Shown here piece after piece: positions 1 to 11,146 of a stretch of DNA of 64,000 nt (the stretch's first letter is position 1; every line of letters starts with the position of its first letter). The DNA comes from Lunularia cruciata. Lineage: Eukaryota; Streptophyta; Marchantiopsida; Lunulariales; Lunulariaceae. Below the pieces are notes generated by a model, which was given only the letters and a program-made list of their open reading frames with translations, made no database searches and was not told where the DNA came from. The stretch spans positions 57,079,493 to 57,143,492 of the forward strand of contig OX419759.1 of assembly GCA_948567375.1 (NCBI GenBank). The letters are read 5' to 3'. The position numbers and the translations under genes were made by a program.

Positions 1-1283
1 GTGAGGCGGGGCCTAGTAACGTGAAGGAAGAGGTAGGAGAAAGCTCGGGCAGTGAGGCATCAATCCCAATACGAAGACTCTAGAGAAGAAGGCGAGTATC
101 AGGAGAACATGAGGAGAGAAGAGAGACCACTCCGCGGGAGGAAGTAGTTGCCAGTGATGGAGTCGAGTACCTGCAAGGGGTGGTGTGTCCTCTGTTGGTG
201 ACACTGGAGTACAAGAAGAAGGAGATGCAGTCGACTTGTCCAGAGGTGAAGACTGTTTTGCAGGTCCTATCAAGATTAGAAGAAGAGAACTCGGAGTTGA
301 AGAGAGGTATAACCCGAGGTGAGGAGGAAAGAGAAGTATTGCAAGCGGAGGCAGTAGAGAGAAGTCAGGTAATTGAAGACCTGAAGAGGGAAGTGAGCTA
401 TCGAGAGGATCTTGCGAGGAAGAGTGACATAGCAAGAGAGAGACAGGTAGCTGAATATGAAATCTTGAAGCAGCAGTTTGCTGATTCAAGAGTAGAAGTA
501 ATCCATGCTATGGCAAGGGTAGCAGCAAAGGATCAAGAGCTTGATAGAGTGATGGAGAGTATAGAGGAGAAGAAGCAACTCTGGCAACGAGAGTTGGCTG
601 CGCAGTATAGAGAAGAAGAAAGATTACGAGAGTTACTTCATAATCAGGAAGAGAAAGTTGTACAGAAGGAGAAGGAGACGGTGAAAGCCAAGTTTGAGGC
701 AGAGTTGGCAATGTACCGAGAGGAATGGCTTGCAGATCGGAAACAAGAAAGGAAGACAAGATTGGAGCCATTGAAGGAGATAGTCCTTAGGGTGAACACG
801 ATGTTAAGTTCAAAAGCCATCGTTCAAATTGAAGAAGCACGACTACATGAGTTAAAGTTGTTGGTGCAGGAGACGAGGCGCATACAAGCAAAAGACACCA
901 AGATGAATGCCTTGTTGATCAAACTAAGAACTTGTGTAGAAAGAAAGGTTTTAGAGGTAGAGGATAACATTTCAATTAGATTAGACTTAGTGAAAATAGA
1001 ACTAGAAAAACTTCGGAAAGATGTTAGAGCAAAACCTGAAGTAGATAACATAGGAGTCCAAATGTCTTCGGAGCTACCATCAAAGACATTAGAGAAGAGT
1101 GGGTCGGGAGATAAGGAGTTAGATAGATTACCCACTAGTGAAATTTCAGATCAGGAAAGAGAATTGCTGGATCAGGTAGAAGAAGTAGATGATCTGAAAC
1201 CCGAGGAAAAAGTAGTAGGCAGTAAGATTACTTCGGGTTCGGGTTTGATAGCCGAAGAAGAAGTAGACATCGGATCGGATTAG
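1..1283 (+). pseudogene. ORF3 coiled-coil half, LTR-encoded (copy A1)
   Basis: The reading frame is open from the stop at 81-83 to the TAG at 1281-1283. The peptide is lysine/glutamate-rich with heptad-like spacing over most of about 370 residues, as expected of a long coiled coil. It ends in a proline/acidic tail and the motif VDIGSD. The region before codon 180 (VASDGVEYLQG) matches the same position in A2, A3 and A9, so a GTG at 180 is not a true start and this is the C-terminal half of a larger protein. The in-frame TAG at 81 falls where a sister copy (A9) has a glutamine codon. The function is not known. This is one of the longest unbroken coiled-coil segments in the window. Confidence 0.8.
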
Positions 1284-2078
1284 TAACAGATTTGAGATTT
1301 GAAGAGGCAGATATGAAGAGGTGCATTGTCATTTCGGATCTGCAGGTTAGAAGAGTTGTTGTAGAACGGTATCATTGTTAGAACTGTTGATTGATTCACT
1401 ACTTAAGAGTGGCATTCGTAGAGAAATGTTGTTCAGTGCTCATAATTTCTGAGAATAGATAAAGCAAAGTGTTGTGAAGTAGTGCTCATCGCTTGAGCTT
1501 GATTCCGAGTATCAACTTTTTGATTGTATTTGTGAGTGTTTGGAGAAATTTGAAATGCAAGTCAGTGTGCTTGTTGGATGTTGGATTCCACAGCCTTGAT
1601 CTTCATTTTGTGTGTTTGATCTTGAGTGAAGTGCAATCGAAGCAATGCCTTGACAGATCTGAGAGGAATTGTAGTGTTGGTAGTATTCTGCATTTGTGAG
1701 TGCAGCGCAAAGTTGATGTGAAGCAATTTTGATCGAGGAATAAGTGTCTTTAGTGGAGTGGTGGAACACAATTCTGAGGCGACGTTGTTTTGCAGTGAAG
1801 TGTCGTTTTTGGGAGAGCTTGAATCATCACAATCAAGATTGTTTGGAAAGATTTGATGGAGTTGTGATTAAGGAGTGTAAATTTGTGACAAGACTGCGAG
1901 TCAGTGCTTATTACTCTCTTCTAGGTGTGGTTTCTACCTGAGAGATTAAAGAAGAACGCAAGAAGAACTACATTGTTATTGTTTGACTTCATATTTGGAC
2001 ATTTTTGACTCGTATCTCTACGGGAACAAACTTTACTTACCCAATTACCGCAAAAGTGATATTTGCCGGGTTGTCACA
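1..2078 (+). mobile_element. Family-A LTR, copy A1 (5' part outside window)
   Basis: Right-hand part of a long family-A LTR. It contains the coiled-coil half of ORF3 (to 1283) and then about 795 bp of noncoding LTR ending in TTGTCACA at 2071-2078. The noncoding part matches the ends of A2, A3, A8 and A9 on the minus strand. A TATTTAAG-like box appears here as TACTTAAG at 1400-1407. The flank after the LTR (GTAGC, 2079-2083) should be the TSD, but its partner lies outside the window. No primer-binding site follows, so this is a 3' LTR or a solo LTR. Confidence 0.85.
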
Positions 2079-2250
2079 GTAGCAATGGGAATGCCTTCTT
2101 GGAACGGTAAAATGTTCTCACTAGCATTGTAGTATGCATAACATAGGCAATTGCAAAGGTGAAATTTTTGGTGCCACTTGACCATCAAAATAAACTTGAG
2201 CATCATCTTTTGTGGAAATGAATTGATCACTTCAGCTTCTCTATAGTACA
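2079..2250. repeat. Dispersed repeat shared with 48136-48322
   Basis: This stretch begins AGCAATGGGAATGCC and is nearly the same as 48136-48322, including the segment reading CTTGACCATCAAAATAAAC. The 48-kb copy carries an extra short stretch (ACCATCACCTTTAGGAG). No gene is recognised. Homology to the 48-kb copy stops near 2250, where the gag-type sequence shared with 54608 begins. Confidence 0.7.
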
Positions 2251-2714
2251 TTACTCTATCTATTGTGTGCACTATATATATATATATATATCATGGCTCA
2301 CTAGAAAGCACTCACAAGATGTAAGGAAGCTTGAGAAGAGAGAGTGCATGGTATGGATGCCATCCCACAACACAACAACTTCAATGAGCGCTTGTAGGAT
2401 TTTCCTTTTTGAGGAGGAAGAGGCAAAGTGCCTCCCAGACCCAATATATGTTATCACATTTGCAATTAAAATCATTATGCAAACTAGTGCGCCAACAAGT
2501 TGGCCATTGTGCATTCTGCTCTAGAGCACATACCATGGTGCAATGCTTAGACTTTTGGAACTTTATTTCCTAGACCAAGGGAGTGCCCTTGCAGAATGAA
2601 CCTCACAATAATGGTGGCCCTAAATAGAATATGCATTTTGTAGCAATTGAGTGAATAATAGTGGCAAACACTAAAGTGCTATCACATAAGCAAATGTGTT
2701 CCTCACACATGTGC
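2251..2714 (+). pseudogene. gag C-terminal fragment with (TA)n, duplicated at 54608
   Basis: Matches 54608-55113 apart from a much shorter TA run (about 2273-2291 here). In the 54-kb copy the frame VPFCSRAHTMVQC follows the same DNA. This looks like a decayed CCHC zinc knuckle of the CX2CX3HX4C type, with the first Cys replaced, as in gag nucleocapsid tails. Here a TGG insertion shifts the frame. The sequence is cut at 2714 by family-A LTR A2 and resumes at 10864. The bases TGTGC at 2710-2714 form the left target-site duplication. Confidence 0.6.
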
Positions 2715-3509
2715 TATGACAACCCTGCAAATATCACTTTTGCGGTAATCGGGTAAGTAAAGTTTGTTCTGGTAGAGATATGAGTCAGAAATGTCCAAAT
2801 ACAAAGTCAAACAATATCATGTAGTTCTTCTAGGTTGCATCTTTAACCTCTCAGGTAGAAACCACACCCAAAAGAAAGTAACAAGCACTGATTCTCAGTC
2901 TTGTCACAAATTAGCACTCCTTAATCACAACTTCATCAAATCTTTCCAAACAATCTTGATTGTGATGATTCAGGCTCTCCTGAAAATGACACTTCATTGC
3001 AAAACAACTTTGCTTCAGAATTGTGTTCCATTGAAGGCCCAACTTCCTCGATCAAAATTGCTTCACATCAACTTCACATTGCACTCACAAATGCAGAATA
3101 CTACCAATGCTACAATTACTCTCAAATTTGTCAAGGCATTGCTTCAATTGCACTTCACTCACTATCAAACACATAGAATGAAGATCAAGGCTGTGGAATC
3201 CAGAATCCAACATCCAACAAACACACTGACTTGCACTTCAAATTTCTCCACATACTCCCAAACACAATTGCAAAGCTGATACTCGGAATCAAGCTCAAGC
3301 AACGAGCACTGCTTCATAGCACTTTGCTTTATCTATTCTCATAAATAATGAGCACTGAACAACATAAGACTACGAATGCCACTCTTAAATAGTGAAGCAA
3401 ACGATAGTTATCTTCCTAATGTACCTCTTCCTTATGACTCTACAAACCTGCAGATCCGAAACGACAATGCACCTCTTCCTATCTACCTATTCAAATCTCA
3501 AATCGGTTA

Positions 3510-6084
3510 TTAATCCGATCCGATGTCTACTTCTTCCACAGCTTTCAAACCCGAACCCGAAGTAACTTTACTTCCTACTGCTCTGTCCTTGGGTTTTATA
3601 ACTCCAACATCCTCTACCAAATCTAATAGTTCTCTTTCCTGATCTAACATTTCACTAGTGGGTAATCTATCTAACTCTTTATCTTCTGACCCACTCTTCT
3701 CCAATGTCTCCAATGGTAACTCCGAAGACATCTGCACTCCTACTTCATCTACTTCGGGTTTTGCTCTACTATCTTTTAGAAGTTTATCTATCTCGAACTT
3801 TAGCAAATCTAATCTAATTGTGATATTATCTTCCACTTCTAATATTTTCCTATCTACACGAGTTCTGAGACTAATCAACAATGCATTCAAATCTGTATCC
3901 TTCGCATGTCTCCTTCTTGTCTCCTACACCAACAACTTCAACTCGTGCAGCCTTGTCTCTTCAATACGCACACTAGCCTCTATACTTAGCATCGCATTCA
4001 TTCGGATTACGATCTCCTTCAATGGCTCCAATCTCATCTTCCTTTTGCACTCCCGATCTGCAAGCCAATCTTCCCGGTACATTGCCAATTCTGCTTTGAA
4101 CGCGGCTTTCACAATTTCCTTATCCTTCTCCTTCTATAAAACCTTCTCTTCCTAATTATGAAGTAACTCTCATAATCTCTCTTCTTCCCTATATCTCACT
4201 GTCAACTCCCGTTGCCATAGTTGCTTCTTCTCTTCTACACTCTCCATTACTCTATTGAGCTCTTGTTCCTTCTCTGCTACCCTTGCCATAGCATTGATAA
4301 TTTCTAGTCTTGAATCAACAAAGTACTGCTTCAAGATTTTGTACTCAATTACTTGTCTTTCCCTCACTAGATCACTCTGCTTCACAAGTTCCTCTCAATA
4401 CCTTGCTTCTCTCTTCAAGTTCTCAATCACTTGACTCTGCACTACTGCATCCACTCTTAGTACTTCCCTTTCCTCCTCACCTCGGATTATACTCTTCTTC
4501 AAATCCGAGTTCTCTTTTTCTAGTCTTGCTAATACCTGCAACACAGTCTTCACCTCCGGACACTTTGACTACATCTCCTTCTTTGTGTGCTCTAGCTTCA
4601 CCAATAGAGGACATACAACTTCTCGTAGGTACTCCACTCCATCACTCGCGACTACTTCAATTTGCGGAGTGATCTTTTTCTTTACCTCTTCTTCTCCTGA
4701 TACTCACCTTCTTCTTTGCAGTCCTCATATCGGAATAGACGCATCACTTCCTGAATTGGCATTCTCTTCTTCCCTTGCCTTGCTCGGACCCGCTTCACAC
4801 TTTGCCTTATGCCTTGACCAAACTCTTCTCTGAATAGTTATCTTCTTCTCCCTTGGCTCGGGCACTTCGTCCTCCAACTTCACGTTACTCTCTACCTCGA
4901 GCTCCACCCAAACTTCTTATTTGTCTGCAGGTACAGATGTCATCTCCCCACCTTCATCGCTATCACCACTAGTATCCCCACTTTGTAGTGTAAGCTCGGG
5001 TTCTTCCTTGCGTTCCAAGTCTTTGGACTTGCACTCGGCTTTGCCCTTTGAGTCTTCTTCCGACGACACGATCACCACCATACCTTTCCTCGGGTTTCCT
5101 CTCCTGGTCTTCCGAGCTCTTGTCTTCTCTACTTCTTTGCCTTCTCCTTGTTGACTCCGCTTCTTTGATTTTGGAGTACTTACTTCTACCTACGCACTCT
5201 TCCCCATCTGCGCGTAGTACTCATCATTGCTTCGGATCTGAAGAATATACTATTGCTCCTCTGCATCGACTTCCTTTCTCAAGTTGGGATGAAAGTGTGA
5301 CACCATTCTATTACAATCCGCCGCATGGAGCAAATTCAACCCGAGGTAGAAAATGTGCTGCAAACGGCACAATGTAATGTGGAGGCAACTTATCCCGCAA
5401 ATTCCACACCATCTACCTCGTTCTCCCATGGAAGCACCTTGCCCAGTTGATGGGTTCTCCTACAAACATCTTATGGAAGAACACCGCTTGGTGTTTCATC
5501 ACATAAGTTGTTCTCTCCGGCTTTAGGATTGCCATGAGAGCACTCATGATCCCTCTCTTGACCGGATCTTTGTAACTCTCTACTTTCTACCCATTCTTTG
5601 TCCTCTTTGAAGAGAAGGCATCCCTAACTTTTTGGGTTTCTTTGGCTACCTCTCCCTTCCCCAAGAACGTGGCACCCTACTCCGTGCCTGCCTCTCTTCC
5701 GAGTACTAATCTCCAATCCGACTCTGTCCAATGAGCCGGATTTCCTCTCTTCCTCTCTTCCTCGGGGCCATCGAGACATTTACTCTCAATTATCTCAGTC
5801 ATGAATCCTAGGAAACTCACGTTCCAGTTCCATGCCAAGAATGTGATCCGAAGTCGGCTCAAGACTTTGATTCTTGTGATCACATCTCACCTCCAAATTG
5901 CATGATTTCTCACTGCAAATTTGGAGGTCTTCTTTCCTCCTCCCATCTTTCTTGCTTCCCCACTGTCTCTTGGGTTAACTTTCTCGAATTCTCCTCTACA
6001 CACTAGCGCGTCTTCAACTCTACTTCCCTTCCCATGATCTCTTGCAAGACAACTCCTCAACGGCGAAGGAAAATTGCTCGACAT
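3510..6084 (-). pseudogene. ORF3, LTR-encoded globular plus coiled-coil protein (A2)
   Basis: About 2575 nt, starting at ATG 6084 (MSSNFPSPLRS) and ending VDIGSD at 3510. The order of parts is a basic N-terminus, a globular domain (AVRNHAIWR, then FLAWNWNVSF), a region around TKNGYKVESYKDP, an acidic segment (EEPELTLQSGD), a basic linker, and a long coiled coil (MNALLISLRTRVDRK near 3890). Several stops and frameshifts break it, for example at 4154, 4396 and 4572, and the globular part switches frame near 5680-5890. No enzyme motif is seen. Its copy in A8 is very similar because the two loci are duplicates. It may be a structural or chromatin-binding accessory protein, which is inference. Confidence 0.75.
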
Positions 6085-6102
6085 TGCTTCGTCATTAGCC
6101 TG

Positions 6103-6111
6103 ATTTTTATA
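6103..6111 (-). promoter_or_regulatory. TATA-like box upstream of ORF3 start (A2)
   Basis: CTATAAAAAT lies 19-27 bp upstream of the ORF3 ATG. The same box is present in A3, A6, A8, A9 and A10, and as CTATAAAAG at 38171 in A7. Conservation across diverged copies suggests a promoter, but initiation 25-35 bp downstream would fall at or just after the first ATG. The box also lies in an open frame reading LYKN, so coding constraint is an alternative explanation. Confidence 0.4.
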
Positions 6112-6316
6112 GAGTCCCACCTTCTTTGTCTCTCTTCAATTTGAGTTTCTCTTGACAAATTACACCTCTTGCATGCGCATGTCATTGTCAAGTGTACTTC
6201 ACGCATATGACTGCCAGTTTTTGAACGGTCCCTTCTTGAATTTCTTGCCCCGAAGAAAAGTTGTTACATTGTCTTCGCTTTGGGTTGAGCACCTCCCAAT
6301 ACAAAGACTTCTTACT

Positions 6317-6535
6317 TCAGGTTGTATGCTGACAAGGCAAGTCCGAGTACTTCACCTTATGACCCAAAGCCACATTACCTCGGGTTTCATCTCGAGGACT
6401 CTTTTCTTTGCCTTCTTTGGCCATACAGGCGCAATCCAACTTCTCCATACACTTCTTCTTCTCCATTTCAAAAAAAACCAAAAAATGTGGGTACCACATA
6501 CCCCCTCCCTCAAATGTGAGCATCCCCGCAAACAT
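6317..6535 (-). other. Small ORF across the pol end and LTR start (72 aa)
   Basis: This frame begins inside the last codons of the integrase in another phase, crosses the polypurine tract, and reads MWYPHFLVFFEMEKKKC into the LTR, ending QHTT. Related frames appear in A8 and A9 (for example VPTFFVFFKIKEKKC near 59700), and older relatives read similarly at 37806. It could be a short leader peptide or only a by-product of conserved LTR DNA. The codon-level evidence is weak. Confidence 0.3.
6499..6512 (-). promoter_or_regulatory. Polypurine tract of the family-A element
   Basis: The minus strand reads GAGGGAGGGGGTA immediately before the LTR start TGTGG. It overlaps the integrase stop codon. 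This is the expected position of the plus-strand primer for reverse transcription. The same tract precedes A8 (62521) and, as GAGGGATGGGGTA, A10 (24072). Confidence 0.8.
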
Positions 6536-7360
6536 CGACCTCGGGTGTCTTAGAGACTTCCGAGTCTATGGTCCAATATTTCCAAACTCTCCACCCGTTT
6601 ACTCGAGTGGCAAAAGGATTGCCCTCCAAGTCTACAAGCTGCATGGACCCATTTTTATAAAGATGAAGAACTCGATAAGGCCCCATCCATCTCAAATGCA
6701 ACTTGCCTAGAAAAAATATTTGGCAATTGTCGTATAACAAAACCAAATCTCCTTTGCGCATAGCCACAGGCTTGATATGCTTATCGTGCTTGAGTTTTCT
6801 CTACGCTTGTACTTCCTTCGTGGTTTGCATTGCATTGTCTCTTTTCTCTTCTAACCACATTAGTTGATGGATCCAAGGATCTTGGCTTTCTTCCTCTGAC
6901 AGTCGTTCTTCGCAAAGAATCCGATATGTTGGTACTTCAAATTCAACTGGTAGTATGGGATGCAAACCATATGTCAAGAAGTATGGAGTTTGTTTGGTTG
7001 TAATCTTTTTTGTCATTTGATATGCCCACAACGCAGCTGGTAATTTTGTATCCCAGTCATGAGCATATTGACAGTCACCTTATTCAAAATTTTGCAAAGT
7101 AACCCATTTGCCTTTTCCATTAATCCATTTGCTTTTGTGTTATAAGGAGTTGTCTTCAGATGTTTAATCTGAAAGTACTTGGTTAATGCCTTCATTATAG
7201 AATTCAAAAATTGTGTCCCTTGGTCACTGACCAATTCCAGAGGACACCCATATCAGGAGATGATGTTTCAAAAGAAAAATTCCGCCACTGTTTTGGCATC
7301 ATCTCTACAAGTTGCTTCAGCTTCAACCATCTTGGTAGCATAGTCAGTGAAAACCAAAAT
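6513..7360 (-). pseudogene. Ty3/gypsy integrase C-terminal part
   Basis: Reads from about VFTDYATKMVEAE through VSDQGTQFLNS (second catalytic Asp), NTKANGLMEKANGLL (catalytic Glu) and the tail FLGKLHLRWMGPYRV, a GPY/F-type module, ending GDAHI and stop. No chromodomain follows. The zinc-binding region and first Asp are missing, because the sequence stops at 7360 in filler DNA. It is broken near 7030 and 7204. It is the same gene as the longer copy at 62535-64000. Confidence 0.85.
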
Positions 7361-7380
7361 CTAGCCTTGACAGATCTAGT

Positions 7381-10300
7381 CAGAATTGTGTTCCACCCCT
7401 CCACTGAAGGCACAACTGCCTTGATCAAAATTGTTTCACATCAACTTCGCAGTGCACTCACAAATGTAGAATACTACCAACACTACAATTCCTCCTAGAT
7501 CTGTCAAGGCATTGCTTCAATTGCACTTCACTCACAATCTAACACATAGAATGAAGATCAAGGCTACGGAATCTAACATCCAACAAACACACTGACTTGC
7601 ACTTCAAATTTCTCCACACACGCACAAACACAATTGCAAAGCTGATACTTGGAATCAGGCTCAAGCGACGAGCACTACTTCACAGCACTTCGCTTTATCT
7701 ATTCTCAGAAATAATGAGCACAGAACAACATAAGACTGCAAATGCCACTCTTAAATAGTGAAGCAAACGACAGTTATCTTCCTAATGTACCTCTTCCTTA
7801 TGACTCTACAAACCTACAGATCCAAAATGACAATGCACCTCTTCATATCTGCCTATTCAAATCTCAAATCTGTTATTAATCCGATCCGATGTCTACTTCT
7901 CCCTCAGCTTTCAAACCCAAACCCAAAGTAACTTTACTTCCTATTGCTCTGTCCTCGGGTTTCATAACTCCTACATCCTCTACCAAATCCAAAAGTTCTC
8001 TTTCCTGATCTGACATTTCACTAGTGGGTAATCTATCTAACTCTTTATCTTCTGACCCACTCTTCTCTAACGTCTCCAATGGTAACTCCAAAGACATTTG
8101 CAGTCCTACTTCATCTACTTTGGGTTTTGCTCTAACATCTTTCCGAAGTTTATCTATCTCTAACTTTACCAAATCTAATCTAATTGTGATATTATCTTCC
8201 ACTTCTAATATCTTCCTATCTACACAAGTTCTGAGACTAATCAACAATGCGTTCAAATTTGTATCCTTCGCATGTCTCCTCCTTGTCTCTTGCACCAACA
8301 ACTTCAACTCGTGCAGCCTCATCTCTTCAATACGCACACTAGCCTTTGTACTTAGCCTTGCATTCATTCGGATTATGATCTCCTTCAATGGCTCCAATCT
8401 CATCTTCTTTTCACGCTCCAAATCTGCAAGCCATTCTTCCCGGTACATTGCCAATTCTGCTTCAAGCTCAGCTTTCACAATTTCCTTCTCCTTCTCCTTC
8501 TGTACAACCTTCTCTTCCTGATTACAAAGTAACTCTTGTAATCTCTGTTCTTCCCTATATATCATTGTCAACTCCCATTGCCATAGATGCTTCTTCTCTT
8601 CTACACTCTCCATTACTCTATTGAGCTCTTGTTCCTTCTCTACTACCCTCGCCATAGCATGGATAATTTCTAGTCTTGAATCAGCAAATTGCTGCTTCAA
8701 GATTTCATACTCAGCTACTTGTCTTTCCCTCGCTATGTCACTCTGCTTCACAAGTTCCTCTCGATACCTTGCTTCTCTCTTCAAGTTCTCAATCACTTGA
8801 CTCTGCACTATTGCATCCACTTGCAGTACTTCCTTTTCCTCCTCACCTTGGATTATACTTTTTTTAACTCCGATTTCTCTTCTTTTAGTCTTGCTAATAC
8901 CTGCAACACAGTCTTCACCTTCGGACACTTTGACTGCATCTCTCTCTTCATGTGCTCTAGCTTTGCCAACAGAGGACACACAACTTCTCGTAGGTACTCC
9001 ACTCCATCACTCACGACTACTTCAACCTGCGGAGTGATCTCCTTCTTTACCTCTTCTTCTCCCGATACTCGTCTTCTTTTCTACAATTGTCGTATTGGAA
9101 TAGACGCTTCACTTCCCAAACTTGCATTCTCCTCTTCCCTTGCCTTGCTTGGACCCGCTTCACACTTTGCCTTGCGCCTTGACCAAACTCCTCTTTGAAT
9201 AGTAATCTTCTTCTCCTCCAGCTTGGGCTCTTTGTCCTCCAACTTTGCATTACTCTATTCCTCAAGCTCCACCCAAACTTCTTTGTCTGCAGGTACAGAT
9301 GTCATCTTCCCACCTTCATCGCTATCAATACTGGTATCCCCACTTTGTAGTGTAAGCTCGGGTTCTTCCTCGTGTTCCGAGTCTTTGGACTTGCACTTGG
9401 CTTTGCCTTCTGAGTCTTGCTCCGACAACACGATCACCACCATACTTTTCCTTGGGTTTCCTCTCCTAGTCTTCCAAGGTCTCGTCTTCTCTACATCTTT
9501 GCCTTCTCCTTGTGACTCCGCTTCTTCAATTTTGGAGTACTTACTTCTACTTGTGCACTCTTCCCCATCTGGGCATAGTACTCATCACTGCTTTGGATCT
9601 AAAGAATATATTGTTGCTCCTACGCGTCGACTTCCTTTCTCAAGTCGGGATGAAAGTGCGATACCATTCCGTTGTGCTCTGCCATATTGAGCAAATTCAA
9701 CCCGAGGTAGAAATGTGTTGCAAACGGCATGATGTAATGTGGAGGCAACTTATCCCACAAATTTCACACCATCTGCCTTGTTCTCCCATGGAAGCACCTT
9801 ACCTAGTTGATGGGTTCTCTTGCAAACATCTTATGGAAGAACACTGCTTGGTGTTTCATCACATAGTCATTCTCTCCGGCTTTAGGATTGCCATGAGAGC
9901 ACTCACGATGCCTTTCTTGATTGGATCTTTGTAACTCTGTACTTTGTACCCATTCTTTGTCCTCTTCGAAGAGAAGGCATCCCTCACTTCTTGGGTTTCT
10001 TCGGCTACCTTTCCCTTCCCCAAGAACGTGGCACCCTGCTCCGCGCCTGCCTCTCTTCCAAGTACTAATCTCCAATCCGACTCTGTCCAGCAAGCCAGAT
10101 TTCCTCTCTTCCCTTCTTCCTCGGGGCCATTGAGACATTTTCTCTCAATTATCTTGGTCATGAATCCTGGACAACTCACGTTCCAGTTCCACGCCAAGAA
10201 CGTGATCCAAAGTCAGCTCAAGACTTTGATTCTTGTGATCATATCTAACCTACGAATCGCATGATTTCTCACTACAAATTTGGATTCCTTCTTTCCTCCT

Positions 10301-10858
10301 CCCATCTTTCTTGCTTCCCCATTGTCTCTTGGGTTAACTCTCTCAAATTCTCCTCTGCACACTAGCGCATCTTCAACTTTACTTCCCTTCCCACGATCTC
10401 CTACAGGATGACTCCTCAACGGCAAAGGAAAATTGCTCAACATTGCTTTGTCGTTAGCCCAATTTTTATAGAGTCACACCTTCTTTGTCTCTCTTCAATT
10501 CAAGTTTCTACCAAGAAATCACACCTCTTGCATGCGCCTGTCACTATCAAGTGTACTTCACGCATATGATCGCCGATTTTTGAACGGTCCCTTCTTGAAT
10601 TTCTTGCCCCAAAGAAAAGTTGTTACACTGTCTTTGCCTCAGGTCGAGCACCTCCCGATATGAAGACTTCTTCTTTTAGGTTGTATGTTGACAGGGCAAG
10701 TCCGAGTACTTTGCCTTATGACCCAAAGCCACGTTACCTTAAATTTCATCCCGAGGACTCTTTTCTTTGTCTTTTTCGACCATACAAGCATAATCTGACT
10801 TCTCTATACACTTTTTCTTCTCCATTTAAAAAAAAAAACAAAAAATGTGGGTACCACA
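7381..10858 (-). mobile_element. Family-A LTR A3 (5' LTR, 3' end lost)
   Basis: Starts TGTGGTACCCACA at 10858 on the minus strand and continues to 7381, where it joins integrase sequence after 20 bp of filler. About 300 bp of the LTR end, including TTGTCACA and the primer site, are deleted. The other structure matches A2: ORF3, then TATTTAAG at 7750-7757. The base run before the start (TGTGC at 10859-10863) is the right TSD of the element. Confidence 0.85.
7876..10443 (-). pseudogene. ORF3, LTR-encoded (A3), long intact coiled coil
   Basis: Starts at ATG 10443 (MLSNFPLPLRS) and ends VDIGSD at 7876. The coiled-coil portion is open for about 330 codons, from about 8870 to the stop. The N-terminal part shows AWNWNVSCPGFM, FSSKRTKNGYKVQSYKDP, KHQAVFFHKMFAREPINW and HYIMPFATHFYLGLNLLN. 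Breaks include a frameshift near 9880-10140, a stop near 9420-9500 and a frameshift near 8870 in the ELKK segment. Only the order of domains is readable. No catalytic signature is recognised. Its position within the LTR is the same as in A2, A8 and A9. Confidence 0.78.
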
Positions 10859-10863
10859 TGTGC

Positions 10864-11141
10864 TTACACTTATGCAGTAAACTTGATCCAAATAGCAACT
10901 CTAAATTTTAGAGTTATTCCTCCAAAAGTGCAAATAAAGAAGCCATGTGGGATGAAACTCCTTAACATGTTCATCCTCTTAACTTGCTCTGGAAACATAT
11001 AGAATTGTAGTTCCTATGTTTGACATACTAGCAAAACAACCACCCAATTTGATGATACATGACTATGATATTTTTGTTGATCTCGCTAGCCTCAAAGCCA
11101 ATATCACTATCAAACAACTTTGTAAACTTTCCCTTATAGAA
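10864..11141 (+). pseudogene. gag/pol linker fragment of the host element, part 2
   Basis: Continues the gag remnant interrupted at 2714. One frame reads VVPMFDILAKQPPNL and DIFVDLASLKANITIKQL, similar in character to the region ahead of the protease in plant Ty3/gypsy polyproteins. It is cut at 11146 by solo LTR A4. The last bases CAAAG (11142-11146) are repeated at 12660-12664. Confidence 0.5.
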
Positions 11142-11146
11142 CAAAG

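Larger units (their letters stand above)
2715..6498 (-). mobile_element. Family-A LTR A2 (3' LTR, 3784 bp)
   Basis: Full-length LTR. On the minus strand it starts TGTGGTACCCACA at 6498 and ends TTGTCATA at 2715, where the final CACA has mutated. Its length is within one base of solo LTR A9 (3783 bp). Inside are about 414 bp of leader, ORF3 (6084-3510) and about 795 bp of tail. Possible promoter boxes on the minus strand are TATAAAAAT at 6103-6111 and TATTTAAG at 3384-3391. The polypurine tract lies directly upstream of the LTR start, which identifies it as a 3' LTR. Confidence 0.88.
2710..10863 (-). mobile_element. Family-A retrotransposon with large internal deletion, TSD TGTGC
   Basis: The element runs right to left: 5' LTR A3 (10858-7381, lacking its last part), 20 bp of filler, an integrase C-terminus (7360-6513), a polypurine tract, then 3' LTR A2 (6498-2715). 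The 5-bp duplication TGTGC flanks both ends (2710-2714 and 10859-10863), so the two LTRs came in together. The primer site, gag, protease, RT, RNase H and most of the integrase are missing. The host sequence is an older gag gene. Confidence 0.8.

Noticed and set aside
13-489. 158-codon antisense frame to ORF3
   Set aside because: Antisense shadow of the biased codon composition of the coiled coil. The same antisense frames recur in every ORF3 copy (for example 8024-8521, 59844-60341).
1493-1771. Repeated 65-90-codon frames in LTR tails (also 11456, 25065, 56229, 14614)
   Set aside because: Present on both strands in each LTR copy with no consistent start or preserved length; better explained as noncoding LTR sequence.
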